This document shows positions 48,288-58,956 of a DNA stretch of 64,000 nucleotides, piece after piece (positions within the stretch are counted from its first letter, which is position 1; every line of letters starts with the position of its first letter). The notes beneath the pieces are model-generated. The model had not been told where the DNA came from. It saw only the letters and a list, made by a program, of their open reading frames with translations, and ran no database searches. Origin of the DNA: Evernia prunastri (lineage: Eukaryota; Ascomycota; Lecanoromycetes; Lecanorales; Parmeliaceae). The translations under genes and the position numbers were made by a program. Location of the stretch: assembly GCA_003184365.1 (NCBI GenBank), contig NKYR01000095.1, positions 62,001 through 126,000 of the forward strand, written 5' to 3'.

Positions 48288-50600
48288 ATGCCTTCGAATC
48301 CATTTCTTGCCCTTGATCCAAACCCCTACACACCCTTGGAGGATGATTGTGACATCCGAACATTAGTGCTAGAGCCGGCGCAATCGTGGAGCCACTCTAT
48401 TCAATGCCAGCTTCGGGTGATCTCTTTATTAAGAGAAGAGGGACGCTACTACGAAGCGGTTTCCTATTGCTGGGATGGTGACGAAAGAACAAATTTGATA
48501 GAGGTGGACGAAAGACCATGCTACATTACCGACAGTCTCGATGGCTTTCTGAGATATCGGCGTGATAAAGATCAAAGGGTGACGCTATGGATTGACGCTA
48601 TCTGTATCAACCAGGACGATTCCGAAGAGAAGCAAAAGCAAGTGCAGCTCATGAGAGAAATCTATCTGCTCTCTGGTCGCCTTACTATCTGGCTGGGGTC
48701 GCCGTCTGGAGATACCGACCTCGCAATGGTAGCGATATTAACCATCCTCCAGGGCGACCCTGACAAAATGCCATACCTCGATGGAGATGCTAGACAAGCA
48801 CTGACCTCCTTGCTTGATCGACCGTTGTGGAGGCGGATCTGGATCGTCCAGGAGATAGTCCTGGGCACTCTTTCTTCGAAAGAACCGGCTGCTATCCTGC
48901 AGTGCGGCGACTTCATCATCGCTATGCCAAACTTTTGGGAGGTCATTACCGGCATCGATAATTACCAGATCGAGAATAGACAGCACTTTCCATCTCTCCA
49001 AAAGATTGTTGATTTGCTAGTTCTGCGAATATCTATAGGTCCGAGCATGTTGCAAAGCTTGAAGCCGCCACTGTCAGGTAGGAGCTCTGTTTCAGCACCC
49101 ACTATCTTGGAAATGATGGCCAAGTATCGACAGTACGACGCTTCAGATGCTAGAGACAATGTGTATGGCCTTCTCGGAATATCCCAGCCTGAGGATGAGT
49201 TCTTTAGGAGCATTGTAGTTGACTATGAGGTACCCGCTAGTGACTTGTACCACAGAGCTGCTAGCTTTATTATCAAACGACACCGCAGTCTGGATCTACT
49301 GAAACACTGTCGTGGACAGGCACTCAAAGGTCTTCCATCTTGGGTACCTGACTGGTCATACTTTCGCAAAGGCAATCTTCTCAGTGATCCGCCTGCTCAT
49401 AATCAAGAGAATGACCTTCCACAAGTGAAGGGATCACTTGGTGAAGGTCTAGAAGCCTTGGAAGGCAGGGCGGAGCAAGCTTGTATGGTTGACAGCATAG
49501 GTGCTATAACAATTAATGCTGACATAATACCCACAGCCCATAAACACAAAGAGTCTCTGATTGCTAGAATTCAGGATAGATATTTCTACTGCATTAGGAA
49601 ATATGCTTCACCATCTTTGTCTTCGCTGTCCATCGAAGACAATGTCTTGTGGACTAAGGCTATCATTTTGGATGAGCTCAAAGTGGTTCACGCACCTTTT
49701 CCCAATGAGCTGAAGGTTCGATGGGAAGCTTGTACTGAGCTCATGGTCGCGGTAGGCATGTGTAAATACTCTGCACTTCATCGAAACAAAGAAGAGCCAA
49801 ACCCATACCTGACGCCCTCAGGGAAAGAGATTGCGTTCTGGACTGCGATCTTTGGATGCGATCTTTACGGAGAAAGGACAGATCTCAGATCACTGATTGA
49901 GAGTAACTATGAGAAATGGCTGCCCCTTGTGCCCAAAACATGGCAAATCCAAAACCCTCGAGTGACAGTGCTGTCATCCGGTCTCCTCGTGATTGGTTTA
50001 GGTGCTGCATCTGCTGCTGCAGACTGTGACGAGGAACTCGAGGTCGGACAAGGAATGCAAATAAATCTCATTCCGCGAGACTGGGACGAGGACAAGGTCG
50101 CTTTCTTTCGACTCCGCTTCAACGCTTTGGGTCAAACCTGGATAACACAGCCGTACGACTTGCACTCTCGGCCTTTTAATCTACCCAACGTGGTACCGGA
50201 TCCCTACCTAGAAAGTCGGCCAACAAAATACGACAACCGATCCAAGATGCACGACCAACTTAAAGCTCAATCCATTATCAACGACAACGTTGTATTTGAG
50301 GATAAAGAAGTGGCAGTGCCTCGTGTATTTCTCTGCTTGCCGCAGGATGATGTTGGGCAAGGACCCTACAGCGCTGCTTTGGGTCGGTCATTCTTCATAA
50401 CAAGCCACGGATATATGGGTCTCGCTCCGCCAGATGCCCAAAGTGGAGACCGAGTGGTACTTCTAGACGGCTCACGATTCCCCTTCATTTTGAGAAAGAT
50501 ACGTTCAAGCTGCTTGGCGAGTCCTTCATGGGAACTGTGGTTGACACCGAGGTGGTCGAGGCGAGATGCAGAGACTTATCAGTCGAAAGAATTGCCATAA
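48288..50600 (+). CDS. HET-domain protein (heterokaryon incompatibility type)
   Basis: 770 residues in one exon. The first ATG in the frame is 48288. The HET domain spans about residues 55-200 with its three landmark blocks: YEAVSYCWDG, LWIDAICINQDD and the MREIYLLSGRLTIWLG segment, then RPLWRRIWIVQEI. In filamentous fungi HET domains trigger cell death after fusion of unlike individuals; the domain is TIR-related. The C-terminal two thirds (including a YGLLGI segment near 300 and an SWVPDWS segment near 350) is typical of stand-alone HET proteins. It is followed 0.8 kb downstream on the same strand by a HeLo-like NLR, an arrangement suggestive of an allorecognition pair. Confidence 0.93.
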   Translation: MPSNPFLALDPNPYTPLEDDCDIRTLVLEPAQSWSHSIQCQLRVISLLREEGRYYEAVSYCWDGDERTNLIEVDERPCYITDSLDGFLRYRRDKDQRVTLWIDAICINQDDSEEKQKQVQLMREIYLLSGRLTIWLGSPSGDTDLAMVAILTILQGDPDKMPYLDGDARQALTSLLDRPLWRRIWIVQEIVLGTLSSKEPAAILQCGDFIIAMPNFWEVITGIDNYQIENRQHFPSLQKIVDLLVLRISIGPSMLQSLKPPLSGRSSVSAPTILEMMAKYRQYDASDARDNVYGLLGISQPEDEFFRSIVVDYEVPASDLYHRAASFIIKRHRSLDLLKHCRGQALKGLPSWVPDWSYFRKGNLLSDPPAHNQENDLPQVKGSLGEGLEALEGRAEQACMVDSIGAITINADIIPTAHKHKESLIARIQDRYFYCIRKYASPSLSSLSIEDNVLWTKAIILDELKVVHAPFPNELKVRWEACTELMVAVGMCKYSALHRNKEEPNPYLTPSGKEIAFWTAIFGCDLYGERTDLRSLIESNYEKWLPLVPKTWQIQNPRVTVLSSGLLVIGLGAASAAADCDEELEVGQGMQINLIPRDWDEDKVAFFRLRFNALGQTWITQPYDLHSRPFNLPNVVPDPYLESRPTKYDNRSKMHDQLKAQSIINDNVVFEDKEVAVPRVFLCLPQDDVGQGPYSAALGRSFFITSHGYMGLAPPDAQSGDRVVLLDGSRFPFILRKIRSSCLASPSWELWLTPRWSRRDAETYQSKELP

Positions 50601-51389
50601 TTTAAGTCGCAAACTGTCATGGCTCCGGTGATTCCTCGCTCCTGTTTAATTTTACCGCAGTGAGAATGAGACGTATTCAGCTTTGCAGAAGGCAGTCTGC
50701 TGCTGCCGGCGGTTCCGACGGCGAAAGTGGATTTCTTTGAGGATCTGAGGATGATGAGGATAAGTAGGGATGATGTGCAGAAGAATGCTAGAATAACATT
50801 GTTGTCTGAGGCAGAGCGTCGTCGGTAGAGTCAGTGCTTGTGCCGACTATGTTCGTAAATACAAGGCTTGGCGTAAAGTAAAATACCAGGCTTGGCAAGG
50901 CTGCGAATCCTCTCAACCTGAATGTGTCTATCTCAAAACTAGACTCTAAGTGCAGTAGCAAAGAAAGTCGCGCTGCCGTCCATCACAACAAAATAGATGC
51001 TCTCTACACGCCGTGATCGATCCCTTACTCCTTTCTGCATCAGTTCATGTGGAAAGCGCAGGAAGCTGCCTGCAACGATACCACAACGAATGAAGATCAT
51101 TCGGTCTCACCCTGGATCTGGCTGAAGCTGTCAGTTCAAGTTTGTTCGAAATTGGCTTATTCTTCATTGCTTGATCAACAACGCTCTGACTTTAGTGGAT
51201 GAGGTGGAAACATCATCTAGAGACCCGCAGCCTCGCAAGGTGGGGAAAAACGAGTAAGGCTGAAGCCGAATTTTCCCGAGCAGCACTACGTCTAAAATCG
51301 GCTGGTCAGCAGCGAGCTTTCTCAAGATTCTGGACTCCCTCCTCAGCCTGAGCCTGGATAGAAGTCTTCTCCATCTGTAGGCAGACTGT
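50601..51389. other. Spacer between HET and NLR genes
   Basis: Non-coding by eye; contains the NLR promoter. No repeat or TATA element stands out. Confidence 0.5.
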
Positions 51390-54300
51390 ATGGCGGAGAT
51401 TGTGGGGCTTGCTGCTTCCCTCGCATCGCTGGTCGAGATCAGCGGGAAGATCGTCGCCGCTGGCTATGGATACATAGCCAAAGTTGCCCACGCACCTTCA
51501 CGAATGCGTATGGTACTGAGCGAAGTCGCGAGCGTGAATCTTGTCCTTGGGCGCCTGGAGGAGCAGGTAGCGGCTACGTCAACCTCCTCCAGCGGGAGCA
51601 TGCTTCATGCGCTTTCTCACAATGGGATCTTTGGGGACTGTTCAAACATACTTCGTAGTATCGATAGCACCATTCAGATTTGTATGGCCGAGAGTGAAGC
51701 TCATTCCTCTAGACGCGAGGTTAAAGCCTTTATGAAACGAGCGATCTGGCCCATGAAAGAAAAAGAAACAGAAGAGCTACTTAAGCATCTTGATCGCATT
51801 CGATCGGTCTTGTCAGACGCGACCGCTCAAGACTCTGCTGCTGCTCTGCATCGCCTAGAAGAGACCACTCAGCAGTTACATCGGACCACGGAAAAAATGG
51901 CCAGCACTCAGGATCATGCCGAGTTGATGGCATGGGCCTGCCCCTATGATGGTGATCCATACGATAACTATCAATCTGCTGTGAAGCACCGACAACCGGG
52001 CACTGGAGGCTGGCTAACGGAATCTGACACCTTCAGAGTATGGTCACAACATGATCACGGGATCTTCTGGCTGCGAGGCTTACCCGGATGTGGCAAGACT
52101 ATCCTAGTATCCACAGTTGTTGAGTATCTACAGCACTCGATCAAGTCGAGGGCCAAAGACGTTGCATTAGCGTACTTCTATGTTGACTATCGAGATGCGG
52201 CAAAGCAGAACCTAGACGCTTGCCTCAGCACTTTGGTGCGGCAGCTGCTTGATCAAAATCCTCGAGGTATGAGACGGCTGGAGCGGTTGCGTGAACAGAA
52301 GCAGCGGAGTCTTTCGCGAAATCTCACGACTAGCGATTATGTTGATATTCTCAAAGAGCTTGCTGATTTGGAGAACAAAGTCTACATTGTCATCGATGCT
52401 CTGGACGAATCGCCAGATCCAGAGAGATTTGTTGATGCGTTGAAACAAATATCAAATCGCGAAGCTAATAAGTCGCCGATTGTGGTACTGGTCACGAGTC
52501 GTAACAACCCAACCCTCGAGCATGCGCTAATTCCAATCGTCACACATCACGTTTTTGTATCTAACAAAGACAATAACGATATTCAGTCATTCGTAGCCGC
52601 CGAGGTCAAAAAGAGATTTGTTTCTGTAAAGTCGAAAGTATCAGGTGCAGAGCTCATTGACTTGATCATTACGGAGATATCAACGCGTGCGGATGGTCTC
52701 TTTCTACAAGCCGTCCTTCTTCTGGACTTTGTGTTCGCTGGGAAAACTAGAAGGTCAATCAGGAACACACTTACTGAGCTTCCGAACGGCTTAGAAAAGA
52801 CTTATGAGACAGTACTGAAGAGGGCTACTAGTCAGAATAGCCACCACGTCAACGAGATCAAGAGAAGTCTTCAATGGTTGTCCATGAGTTTCACGCCTCT
52901 GACACCGACGATGTTGGTCGAAGCAGCTGCCATCGATCCAGGCGATCTGTTCTTAGACCCCGAGGCGTGTATGGACGAGACCGAACTTGTTGGCCTGCTT
53001 TCTAGCTTAGCGCTAGTGGATTGGGATCACAGACCCCCTCTTGTCAGCCTGGCACATAAAACCGTCTCAGAGTATTTACAATCGCAAAGTATTTTGCAGA
53101 GCGAGATGTCTCAGTACCACATTGACGCCCGTAAAACACACCAGTATCTCGCAGAGACGTCGATTCAGTATCTTTTGTTCCCAGAGTCAGCGAAAGCTTT
53201 GATGCGAGCTGCTCGCTTCCGACCACCGGAAACTGTCTTGCAAAGCAAGTATCACGACCCACTTGAGACAGCTACGACGCTCGCAGGAGGTCCTTTCTCT
53301 GGTGCGGAGCAGGCCGCATCAAGAAACCACCGGAACCTACAGAGTTCCCTGTTCCTGCAGCAGCATTTCGAAATGCACAACGGGTCTTCGTTGGAGCAAG
53401 ATGTAGCAGTTCAAGACGCTACAAGGTCTGGCTCATGCCTGACACATACTTCACAAGAACAAGCATTGCTGAACTATGTAGCAAATCTGTGGCCCGAACA
53501 CTTGAAAGGTAGTGACTACACCACTCATGATTTCATGAAAAGCATGGCTCCAAGACTACAGTGGTATCTCTATCCCGAGCAAGACGGTGGGTGTCTGTAT
53601 AAGTCTTGGGAAGCGTTCCAACGGAGGCGTTTGTCCAGCTCCCTGTACTTCGTTTTGCCTTTCGGAGCTACTAATCAGGAGATACCTTTCTTTCGGCAGG
53701 TCCTCAAATCTTCATATTTCAATTACATTGGACACGAAACAACACAGAACCCATTCTTCTACACTGTCTTTTTCGGGCTCGATGACTGTTTTGACCTTCT
53801 TAGAACTCGTTACAATATGGATATGACATTCAATGGCGGCTGGACACCTTTGACCGTTGCAACTGCAAGTGGCTCATTCTCCATCGCCGGGAAACTTCTC
53901 GAAGCAGGAGCGGATGTAAATAAGGCTGCAGATATGGACGAGCGCAATGGCCTAACGCCGTTACACATTGCGGCTGAGCTTGCCGTGGAGGATCTAGCCG
54001 AATTACTTTTGGCGCATGGCGCATCGATATACAGTCTCACTGCGACAATGACAACCCCATTTTATCGTGCTGCTCGGGGAGGATCAGTCATGATCTTACA
54101 ATTGCTCTATCAAGCAGGCAGTGATGTCAATGCAGCCAGCTGGGATGACTACATCCCTTTGATGGAGGCAGTCAGCTGGTCAAATCACGGCGCAATCGAT
54201 TTTTTGCTCTCGTGGGGCGCCGATCCTCATTTTCAAAACCAAGATGGCCAATCAGCCATTGACATTGCAGTAGATGTAGGGGACGAAGGCATTGTGGAGA

Positions 54301-54467
54301 AGCTATGTGAAGCTAGATCGAAGACTATCCCGAAACCAGTGCATTCAAAAACAGCCCGCGAAAAGGCGAAATCCCACAAGCATTCGTACTCCGTAGTTCG
54401 GAGACTTCAGATAGCTCATATGGGAGACGATGAAGAACCTTGCGAACTTGAAGGCCAGAGGGTGTAG
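51390..54467 (+). CDS. NLR-type receptor: HeLo-like N-terminus, NACHT, ankyrin repeats
   Basis: 1025 residues in one exon. The N-terminal 200 residues (MAEIVGLAASLASLVEIS, long helices) match the fungal HeLo-like N-terminal domain, a membrane-targeting cell-death module related to MLKL/HET-S helical bundles. NACHT follows with Walker A GLPGCGKT (230-237) and Walker B YIVIDALDE (about 332-340), sensor-like VTSRN, then a GLEKTYETVL winged-helix block. A poorly defined stretch with no repeats covers about 590-800. Four or so ankyrin repeats (about 816-990) start with GGWTPLTVATASG. Repeats are divergent rather than near-identical, so no sign of the high-turnover WD/ANK arrays seen in some allorecognition NLRs. 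Probably an intracellular non-self or damage sensor acting with or near the HET protein. Confidence 0.92.
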   Translation: MAEIVGLAASLASLVEISGKIVAAGYGYIAKVAHAPSRMRMVLSEVASVNLVLGRLEEQVAATSTSSSGSMLHALSHNGIFGDCSNILRSIDSTIQICMAESEAHSSRREVKAFMKRAIWPMKEKETEELLKHLDRIRSVLSDATAQDSAAALHRLEETTQQLHRTTEKMASTQDHAELMAWACPYDGDPYDNYQSAVKHRQPGTGGWLTESDTFRVWSQHDHGIFWLRGLPGCGKTILVSTVVEYLQHSIKSRAKDVALAYFYVDYRDAAKQNLDACLSTLVRQLLDQNPRGMRRLERLREQKQRSLSRNLTTSDYVDILKELADLENKVYIVIDALDESPDPERFVDALKQISNREANKSPIVVLVTSRNNPTLEHALIPIVTHHVFVSNKDNNDIQSFVAAEVKKRFVSVKSKVSGAELIDLIITEISTRADGLFLQAVLLLDFVFAGKTRRSIRNTLTELPNGLEKTYETVLKRATSQNSHHVNEIKRSLQWLSMSFTPLTPTMLVEAAAIDPGDLFLDPEACMDETELVGLLSSLALVDWDHRPPLVSLAHKTVSEYLQSQSILQSEMSQYHIDARKTHQYLAETSIQYLLFPESAKALMRAARFRPPETVLQSKYHDPLETATTLAGGPFSGAEQAASRNHRNLQSSLFLQQHFEMHNGSSLEQDVAVQDATRSGSCLTHTSQEQALLNYVANLWPEHLKGSDYTTHDFMKSMAPRLQWYLYPEQDGGCLYKSWEAFQRRRLSSSLYFVLPFGATNQEIPFFRQVLKSSYFNYIGHETTQNPFFYTVFFGLDDCFDLLRTRYNMDMTFNGGWTPLTVATASGSFSIAGKLLEAGADVNKAADMDERNGLTPLHIAAELAVEDLAELLLAHGASIYSLTATMTTPFYRAARGGSVMILQLLYQAGSDVNAASWDDYIPLMEAVSWSNHGAIDFLLSWGADPHFQNQDGQSAIDIAVDVGDEGIVEKLCEARSKTIPKPVHSKTAREKAKSHKHSYSVVRRLQIAHMGDDEEPCELEGQRV

Positions 54468-55737
54468 CGTTATACAACGGCTTTGTGGATTTGTGCGTGG
54501 GACGTTTGGCGTAGAAGCTCACCCCGTACGCCGGAAAATCTTTCACACCAGCTCAATTTTCAACTGTGAGCCCAAGGCAGCGACACATTGGATCCAATCT
54601 TGCTCATTGTAAAGATTGACCCACGCTAAAGTGACGTGCTTGAATGAAGGCAATATTGGTAGGCGGCGGCATTGTGACTGTCCGGGATGGAATTATTACT
54701 TGAGAAGTCAACTCAACAAACTTACTAGACCCCACTCACCGACCAAACCAACAAGTTATAGTCCATGCCCGAAATCCACGTTGGTCTGGTCTACGGTATT
54801 GACACGTGCCTTGTCCTCCTACCAGTCACATATGCAAGATTCCGTGCTCATATCTGTCTTCTCTTCTTCATCTTGTAATCTGGGTTCTGGTCTCAGGCTA
54901 TCCCGAAGTTAGCCTAGCAGCTTTCCCAAGGATCTTGAATGAGGTCGGTGTTATGAGGGGAAGTATAGAAGTCTCGCCAAGGGCGTAGGGGAGATCGTTG
55001 CAGAAATTGAGATTGTAATTCGTGCCGGATTCCCAGAGACTGAAGCTGGAGCATCCTTCGGTGTTCTGATTGGGTCAATGCAGGTAATTCAAGACATCCG
55101 ATTGGCTGTGTTTATTGGCCCTCCAGGCTAAGAGACGCCCAGAAAACCGCCACAGCTTTCCTGACCTATCAAGAACAACACTCTAAAGCGCTCATTTACC
55201 TTGAGTAATTCCTTAACACTTTCAGGGCGCGAATTGAATAGCGTCTTTTGCAATCAGCTTATCAATGGCCTGCGTTGCCAGCTAGCAGACTGACACGCAC
55301 TGATAATCACTTGCTAACCATGCTACCATGTGTTAATTTGACTACCCCTCAGTAGCAAATTATCATACTTGGCATGGGCTTTACTCATTATTAATAGTCG
55401 TCTCTCCTACATCTCATCTAGTGCTTTAGTTATTACATAGCATGCATCATTGATGTGCAAAATATCACTAAAGCCAGGCCATAACCACTCTCGATAGTAC
55501 CACACATCAACCACTGGCGTGTCAGCAATATCGTCTTTTAGCACTTCCCACAATCAATTTCGGCAACCACACTTAAACCACCCCCCGATCGCAACAGCAA
55601 CCCAAGCTCCTACAACCTGAATTTCTGCAGTCATCAACACTTAGTTGGAACAGTCTATGAGTTAAATCACTATCTCCGACGTATCTACGGTAGCCGTCGT
55701 TTTTCGCCGAAGCTCACAATATTCGCCCCCACACGGC
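54468..55737. other. Intergenic, AT-rich, no supported gene
   Basis: AT-rich at 55200-55480. A short protein-like plus-strand stretch near 54988-55080 has no start and no known family. Confidence 0.45.
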
Positions 55738-57123
55738 ATGGCAGTTCTTATGGATCTTCCCAATGAGCTACTACAGGCCGTCGCAGCCAACCTATCGCCA
55801 CTGTACATCGAATCGTTCGCCCTCAGTTGCAAGCGGATCTACGGTTTGTGTATATACACCTTCCGAGAGCACAAACTTGTCAGGGGCGGACTCCCGATGG
55901 AGCCTGCGAGTGTGCAACCTGTTGATCTTCTTCGAGCCTTCTTTCGGGACCCTGACCTGGCGTTGTATCCAACGCGTTGGGAAGTCTACACACGCGACCC
56001 GATAGAAGCTGGTACTCCTGAAGACCTAGTGGATAAAATCAACACCCAGACCCTGCAAGGCCCATATACAACTACCTTGGAAACCAAAGACTGTCCTATT
56101 AACGCTGCAAACCTGGTGATTCCGCTGCTAATCACCCGTCTGATGAACCTACGAGAGATCAAAATCTCAGCCGATTGGCAGCCGTACCTGCTAGATGTTG
56201 TCTGGCACATCGTTGAGGCCAGCTACGACCCGGTTCTTCGCCTCAAAAAACCTTTGGCATTGGGTAGGCTGAAAGAAGCGAATATCAAAGCCAGCGGCCA
56301 AAGTGCCCTTGCAATGGGGCTTGCCGTCACCTTTGCAATGATACCCACGCTCCGAAAGCTACACGTTCGCTTCTTAGCCGATACCAACGCTTATACCTAT
56401 CCACACAACTTTCGTTACTCTGGGGTTACAGATCTGACTGTGGACGGTTTCGCTGACTCGAGCTTCGTGCCAGAGCTCATCAGACGTACAGAGTACCTAA
56501 AGGTGTTCGCGCACACCCACGTGATCAATGGTGTTGGCCCCACAGCAAAGCTCGAACCTCGGCGTTTGATAGAACTTTTGAAAGAACGCGCTGGACCTGG
56601 CCTGCTCTATTTGAACATACAGACTCAGCGTCCAGAATGGGGTGTGCTCATTTGCCGGGGCAAGGAACGAAACCACAATGATCTGTCCTTGGGATCGCTC
56701 CGAGGCTTTAATGTCTTGAGAATCCTGGTGACGTGTGTTGACATGTTCATCCAGACGAATGCCCACAGCGAGTTCGAAAACGAGGTTGGAACGGTGCAAA
56801 GGCTGATTTCCTGGCTGCCGGCCAGCCTTGAGGTGCTGGTGCTTCACCAAGGGTTGATGTTATGGGATACAGACGACTTGCGAATGCTCCTGCGAGGGTT
56901 CCGAGACCAGAAGCTGGCACGCCTCCCCAAGCTTAGGCTTATCATCTTCGTGAAAAATTTCAACGTCAACCAGATGGTGCCCGACGACTTGAAAGCTACG
57001 TTTCGCGAGACAGGAGTCAAGATAGGCTACACCTGGTACCCCCCGCAAGATCTTCACGAAGACTTATCTACTAAAGCTGCTGGAAGGTTGGGAGGATCGC
57101 CCTTGGGTTGGATCGCTCGATGA
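55738..57123 (+). CDS. F-box protein
   Basis: 461 residues in one exon from ATG 55738. An F-box occupies residues 4-45: LMDLPNELLQAVAANLSP then SFALSCKRIYGLC. F-box proteins hold substrates for SCF ubiquitin ligases through Skp1. The remainder carries irregular leucine-rich stretches (LREIKIS, LRKLHVRFL, VTDLTVDGF, LRILVTC, LEVLVLHQG) that look like divergent LRR strands, the usual substrate-facing part. The C-terminus is Gly/Arg-containing with no motif. Substrate unknown. The gene is intact with normal codon use. Confidence 0.82.
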   Translation: MAVLMDLPNELLQAVAANLSPLYIESFALSCKRIYGLCIYTFREHKLVRGGLPMEPASVQPVDLLRAFFRDPDLALYPTRWEVYTRDPIEAGTPEDLVDKINTQTLQGPYTTTLETKDCPINAANLVIPLLITRLMNLREIKISADWQPYLLDVVWHIVEASYDPVLRLKKPLALGRLKEANIKASGQSALAMGLAVTFAMIPTLRKLHVRFLADTNAYTYPHNFRYSGVTDLTVDGFADSSFVPELIRRTEYLKVFAHTHVINGVGPTAKLEPRRLIELLKERAGPGLLYLNIQTQRPEWGVLICRGKERNHNDLSLGSLRGFNVLRILVTCVDMFIQTNAHSEFENEVGTVQRLISWLPASLEVLVLHQGLMLWDTDDLRMLLRGFRDQKLARLPKLRLIIFVKNFNVNQMVPDDLKATFRETGVKIGYTWYPPQDLHEDLSTKAAGRLGGSPLGWIAR

Positions 57124-58956
57124 AACTTCTCCGGTCAGTCTTCGCGACATCATCGCTGATCTGAACAGTGTGTAAATAGACATGATTGGGTCGTCTCTTA
57201 CGGAGGTAAATCATCGGGTAGAGGCCGTCATGAGCGTGTTCTCGTACCTTGACACTGGGAAAGACTTCCATATCTATAGCGACTTGATTTTGAGTGTGGT
57301 CGTTAGCTAAATGGCTAAACACAGGCGTTGGATGGTGGGACAAATGGATGCAATTGCTCTGAAAGAGAAGTATTGACTGAAGAAACTAGTGACTGGGAGA
57401 TGACATGGTCTATGTAGGCCATTTCATACCCCGCAAGGCCACTCATCCCCTGCTAATAATAACCTCGTCATGGCCTCCAATAGTCCGCCTTATGCTAGAA
57501 CATAGCCCTATGCAGTGTGAGAGACTAAGCCCCAGTCTTGCTGTGGCGAATCGAGATGCGAGTCGACACAGCAGATTCAAGGAAAGAAATGCCAATATCG
57601 TTGATGCCAACCCGGACAGCAGCTGCGTGCCTGTGTATTCTGGGTTCGTGTATCGGTGCTCTGAGACGTGTTATAGGTATACGAGCTTAGTGTAGAGATA
57701 TTTGATTTGGATGAACAGAAGGAGAAGCGACATTGCGCTTGAAGCACTTCTCGACATATTCAACTTTATAGGTTTGAACAAGCATCACGGGCCTTACTGC
57801 CCTTCAAGTGGTTTCTTCGTTCCTTTTTCTGATCGGTCCTTGCATTACAGCTTTTCGCAATCCACATCAAGACAGCCCAACACCCTACTGAACTTCCCAC
57901 CACAACTTAGAGACTGTCAAGGCTCGCCAATTGTTTTCATGCTCTACTTGCGTAGTTGAAGATGAAACTCACTGCCCGTAGCTCCCACCTGTATTCCAGT
58001 GAGATAGGACAAGGATCCACCGTGCGCACAGGCGTAACCAAAGGAGGATATGATGAAGCCGTATGTCTCCATCCAATCGAATCACGCCTCGAAAATAATC
58101 ACAACCCGCGAAGACACCCCCTCCCCCCACTTCTTCAGCAACTTCTTCCCCGCTGAAACCAGCGATCATTACCCTTCTTTGCCTCTTGGTCTTAGACCCT
58201 CTGGGTCATGGAACAAAGCTTCATTACATCGCGGCGATCGACTCGGCGTCGCCAAATCCTCCAATGCCTGCCCTCAGACACATTTCCTCTCACAGCACCG
58301 GTCCGCTTGCACACTGGAAAAAGATGCACGATGAGAGCTCCGTTAGTTACGAAATGTAGATAAAGGGGAGGGGAGAGGTACATGTGCCGGCGAAAGATTT
58401 GGTCGCTGGCCTAGGGCGCTGCGTGGGTTTTGTACTGCATTCGGAAGCGGGGAAGATTGTTAATGCATTAATGCCGGTCTTGTAGGTCGAGTGGACTAGG
58501 CTTGTGGTGAAGTCATTGCAGGTGAGTTGGAATGTTGTGCGGGGGAAGGCTTTGGGGTAGGGGTACGGTTGTGTCTGTACTTGCTGACCAGTGCTTGGGG
58601 AGGTCCGTGGACTGGTGACATCGACATGTAGAGTGTGGCTTCTTATGCTATGGTTCGTATCGAAGGGCGTAGTTGGGGGAGAGAAGGTGAGTTATTAGTT
58701 GTAGAAGGAATGAGAAAGATCGGGGGCATAAGGGGATGGAGGAATAGTGCATAAGGTAGTGCACGGTAGCACAACTTTCTCATGCACACACAAAGAATCT
58801 TGGTGTGCTGTAATATTTGATGATACTGTGTGTGCAGAGGTCGTTATGTTGATCAATGTTGATCAAGCGCATGCGTATAAGAAGCAAAATCCTGTTACGT
58901 CGGCCTTGTGGATGGTGGTTGGGCGAGCAAGCGATATACCATCTGGTGAAAGCCTC
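57124..58956. other. Intergenic, no supported gene
   Basis: Between convergent F-box genes. G/T-rich at 58380-58740. Short frames only. Confidence 0.5.
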
